Program-made: the position numbers and the translations under genes
NCBI GenBank assembly: GCA_964470965.1
Contig: CAYYIS010000019.1
Location: 1 to 64,000, forward strand
Source: CAYYIS01 sp964470965
GTDB taxonomy: Bacteria > JAAXHH01 > JABIQT01
Length of the DNA: 64,000 nt
Reading direction: 5' to 3'
Shown: in pieces, positions 61,887 through 64,000 of the stretch
How the letters are laid out: the number at the start of each line of letters is the position of its first letter
Position numbering within the stretch: the stretch's first letter is position 1
The notes under the pieces: generated by a model
Told to the model about the DNA's origin: nothing
The model's input: the letters and a program-made list of their open reading frames with translations, nothing else
Databases searched by the model: none

Positions 61887-63137
61887 TTGGCTGATGACGT
61901 TTATTTTCCGCCGTCGGAGCAGGATGGAGGTTGGCGCGTTGAAAAACCGCAATCACTGGGCGTGGATGCCGACAGACTCCGTGAGACCATAGACGCACAT
62001 AACCGCAATGCCACGTTTTCCGGCAACGACGGCGCCGCGCTGGTGATTATCTACAAGGGACACATCATCGGTGAAACCTACGTAACAGGGGCGAACGGAG
62101 GCCCCGACCCCTGGGTGCAGACCACCTGCAACGACATGAAATCGTCCACCAAATCCGTTTTCGGCACGGCTGTAGGCGTATTTCTGGAGGAGTATAAAAA
62201 TCGGGTCACGCTGGACACACTGCTGGTGGGACCGTCACCCGAGGAATCGCTGATACCGCAGATATGGGACCAACCGCTTACGGACCAACGCAAAACGCGG
62301 ATCAAGGTCAAACACGCGCTTTCTATGACGTCGGGTCATGTGTCCCGTGAACCGTGGCTGGCCCCGTCAGTACGCCGCCTTTACGAAGGATATTCCAGCG
62401 CGTTCCAGATGTATGAATACTGCTTCGGATGGTGGCATTTCGATGGGATTCCGGATCACCATACCCTGATGTTTGAGCCTGGAACTGATTTCAATTATAG
62501 CAACTACGGACTGGAACAGTTGGCACTTGCCATGCGCAATATCTCGGGCGAGGAGGTGGGGCCGTATCTTTACGATCGTGTTCTCGCTCCGATCGGCATG
62601 CCGCCCGGCATCCAGGACAATGCTTATAGAGAAATGCCTTATTCGGACGACCAGGAGTTAAATTTCGCCGGTGAACCAGGTTGGGGCAGAGGGGGCAGTG
62701 AGGGATGCAACGCGTACGGGGCTGACCGGGGCGCCAGTCCATACGGTTACAACACCATCGTGGGCAGTACCTTCCGGTGCACGCCGCGGGATTTCGCCAG
62801 GCTGGCGTACCTGTGGCTGCAAAAAGGTCGCTGGGGAGACCGTCAGTTAGTCCCGGAATCATGGATCGCGAAGGCCACTTCTCGTTATGTGAGGGAAGAC
62901 AACACGACGCCCATGGGCTACGGCTATACATTCTGGATCATGGACCAGTGGGACAATGTGCCCGTTGATCTCTACATGTCCCGCGGACACAACATCAACC
63001 ACTCCTACCTGATTCCGAGCCTTGATCTCGTGGTGGTCCGTCAGGGCAACGAAAGCAGGCCCGGCCGGGAAGGCGGGCTGTTTGCCAAACAGCTGATCCA
63101 GAACGTGGTGGCGGCATTGCCGGATAGGGGGCCTTAA
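61887..63137 (+). CDS. Serine beta-lactamase-like hydrolase (class C / EstB type)
   Basis: 416 residues. SxxK is S86-x-x-K89 (DMKSSTKSVFG), the tyrosine motif is YSN (about 209-211), and a late RGHNINHSY may stand for the third motif. This serine hydrolase family includes class C beta-lactamases, D-aminopeptidases, 6-aminohexanoate hydrolase and esterases. No signal peptide, so a cytoplasmic esterase or peptidase is more likely than resistance. Starts at a TTG after AAAGGGA. Confidence 0.88.
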   Translation: MADDVYFPPSEQDGGWRVEKPQSLGVDADRLRETIDAHNRNATFSGNDGAALVIIYKGHIIGETYVTGANGGPDPWVQTTCNDMKSSTKSVFGTAVGVFLEEYKNRVTLDTLLVGPSPEESLIPQIWDQPLTDQRKTRIKVKHALSMTSGHVSREPWLAPSVRRLYEGYSSAFQMYEYCFGWWHFDGIPDHHTLMFEPGTDFNYSNYGLEQLALAMRNISGEEVGPYLYDRVLAPIGMPPGIQDNAYREMPYSDDQELNFAGEPGWGRGGSEGCNAYGADRGASPYGYNTIVGSTFRCTPRDFARLAYLWLQKGRWGDRQLVPESWIAKATSRYVREDNTTPMGYGYTFWIMDQWDNVPVDLYMSRGHNINHSYLIPSLDLVVVRQGNESRPGREGGLFAKQLIQNVVAALPDRGP

Positions 63138-63141
63138 CCCG

Positions 63142-64000
63142 GTGTCAGTGGACTTTGAGAAGTATCAGCAGGTGATCCTCCGCATCGACCACCGATGGCG
63201 CCTGATACGGGCATATGCGCTCGAAGGCGGTATTTCAGCACAGGTAGTGGCGCTTGAAGTGGCCCAGGCAGACGGTCAGACAAAGAAGATGGTTTTGCGG
63301 CGCCACGGCCCGAACGATCTCCAGCAGAATCCAGATGTAGCCGAGGACGAATACAGACTTCTGGAAATCACACGGGCAGCGGGGCTCGCCACACCGGCCC
63401 CGCTTCATCTGGATCAAACTCGTGAGATTTTCCCCACTCCATATGTGGTCATCGAATACATTGAAGGCGAAACGGACTTCGTGCCGTTGGACCTTCATGA
63501 TTATATGAGACAGATGGCCGGCCACCTCGTCCGCATACATAGCATTTCCTGTGCCCGGCACGATCTGACATTCTTGCGGGATCAGAAGAAAATCTACTTC
63601 GAAATGTTTAGCAGACGTCCGAAAAAAGTAGACGTCTCCATAGGTGAGGACCGCATAAGGGACACGCTGGAAGCGGTGTGGCCTCTTCCGCAACGAAATG
63701 CGCCGGTCATGCTGCACGGTGACTACTGGCCCGGCAACGTCCTGTGGCGCAACGGTAGACTGTCGGCGGTAATCGACTGGGAAGACGCCCAGTTCGGCGA
63801 TCCGCTCGCCGATGTGGCTAACGGCAGAATGGAGATCATGTGGCTCTTTGGAATCGACGCCATGGAGAGGTTTACCAATAGCTACCGTTCTCTGACCACC
63901 ATCGACTTCACCGATCTCCCCTACTGGGACCTGTGCACCGCTCTGCGCCCCGCCTTTAAAATATCCGAATTCGCCAAGGACACCGAAGACGAAGCCAGGT
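63142..64000 (+). CDS. APH/choline-kinase family phosphotransferase (partial, runs off the window)
   Basis: 286 residues visible from a GTG at 63142 (a second in-frame GTG at 63148), no stop before the end of the window. The catalytic loop is MLHGDYWPGNVLW, with the base Asp, and the DFG-like motif is VIDWEDAQFGDPLADV. The N-terminal lobe has ALEGGISAQVVALEV and the lysine strand KKMVLRRHG. It phosphorylates a small alcohol or sugar, possibly an aminoglycoside-like compound. Follows the serine hydrolase by 4 bases. Confidence 0.9.
   Translation, partial: MSVDFEKYQQVILRIDHRWRLIRAYALEGGISAQVVALEVAQADGQTKKMVLRRHGPNDLQQNPDVAEDEYRLLEITRAAGLATPAPLHLDQTREIFPTPYVVIEYIEGETDFVPLDLHDYMRQMAGHLVRIHSISCARHDLTFLRDQKKIYFEMFSRRPKKVDVSIGEDRIRDTLEAVWPLPQRNAPVMLHGDYWPGNVLWRNGRLSAVIDWEDAQFGDPLADVANGRMEIMWLFGIDAMERFTNSYRSLTTIDFTDLPYWDLCTALRPAFKISEFAKDTEDEAR

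Noticed and set aside
61887..63137. Antibiotic-resistance beta-lactamase
   Set aside because: The SxxK and YSN motifs are shared by many esterases and peptidases, there is no signal peptide, and the KTG motif is not present in canonical form.

Overview
This is a chromosomal stretch from an uncultured Gram-negative-type bacterium. The 100-N run at 22450-22549 shows it comes from a scaffolded draft or metagenome assembly. Evidence for the cell type: lipoproteins, an exported Tat substrate, a membrane multihaem cytochrome, LepA followed by two signal peptidases, an ECF sigma/anti-sigma pair and MnSOD. The mix of dispersed PhyH dioxygenases (five intact copies), BNR sialidase, mandelate-racemase-like enolase, UxuA-like and AP-endonuclease-2-like sugar enzymes, Ldh_2 dehydrogenase, ASPIC/FG-GAP and DUF4159 proteins resembles marine or sponge-associated candidate phyla such as Poribacteria or Latescibacterota. 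That placement is inference from gene content; no rRNA or ribosomal protein is present to test it.

Layout. 1-2210: an aldo/keto reductase scrap, an AT-rich GT39-like membrane glycosyltransferase and decayed frames. 2211-5909: a GC-rich 1232-residue lyase-like/propeller protein. 5998-15000: a PHP phosphatase, DUF4159 protein, enolase-superfamily enzyme, D-cysteine desulfhydrase/ACC-deaminase-like enzyme, hotdog thioesterase, Tat-exported HisC-like aminotransferase and a two-domain rhodanese. 14780-17562: miaB, sodA with a textbook terminator, and an alcohol dehydrogenase pseudogene. 17563-22257 (minus): an ASPIC/FG-GAP protein and a membrane b/c-type cytochrome-TPR protein. 22673-28036 (minus): four genes chained by 4-bp overlaps (ClpX-like, ThiDN, ABC exporter, GATase). 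29194-32124: sialidase and two PhyH. 32613-37164: SDR, P-loop kinase, a PII-like/DarA-like protein and an MFS-HEAT fusion. 37889-46027: sugar acid and amino acid enzymes, two PhyH genes and a PhnZ-like HD oxygenase. 46049-53361 (minus): TPR lipoprotein, tRNA-Gly(CCC), a duplicated-fold membrane protein, ddl, hemW, two lepB genes and lepA. 53517-57074: ECF sigma/anti-sigma genes diverging from DUF6249-like, PspC, small membrane and FHA genes. 57733-64000: phosphoesterase, surE, Ldh_2, PhyH, GrpB pseudogene, serine hydrolase and an APH-family kinase running off the end.

The most interesting units are: (i) the DarA-like/PII-like receptor coupled by a GTGA overlap to an MFS transporter carrying a cytoplasmic HEAT domain; (ii) two identical TGAAAC-N17-AGTC elements facing opposite ways between the ECF sigma gene and the PspC/FHA genes; (iii) the cytochrome-TPR/ASPIC pair; and (iv) a PhyH dioxygenase tail-to-tail with a PhnZ-like oxygenase, a possible organophosphonate C-P cleavage pair. 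Several promoters fit TTGACA-N16/17-TATATT, suggesting the housekeeping consensus of this organism. Intact genes are separated by an unusual number of decaying gene remnants.
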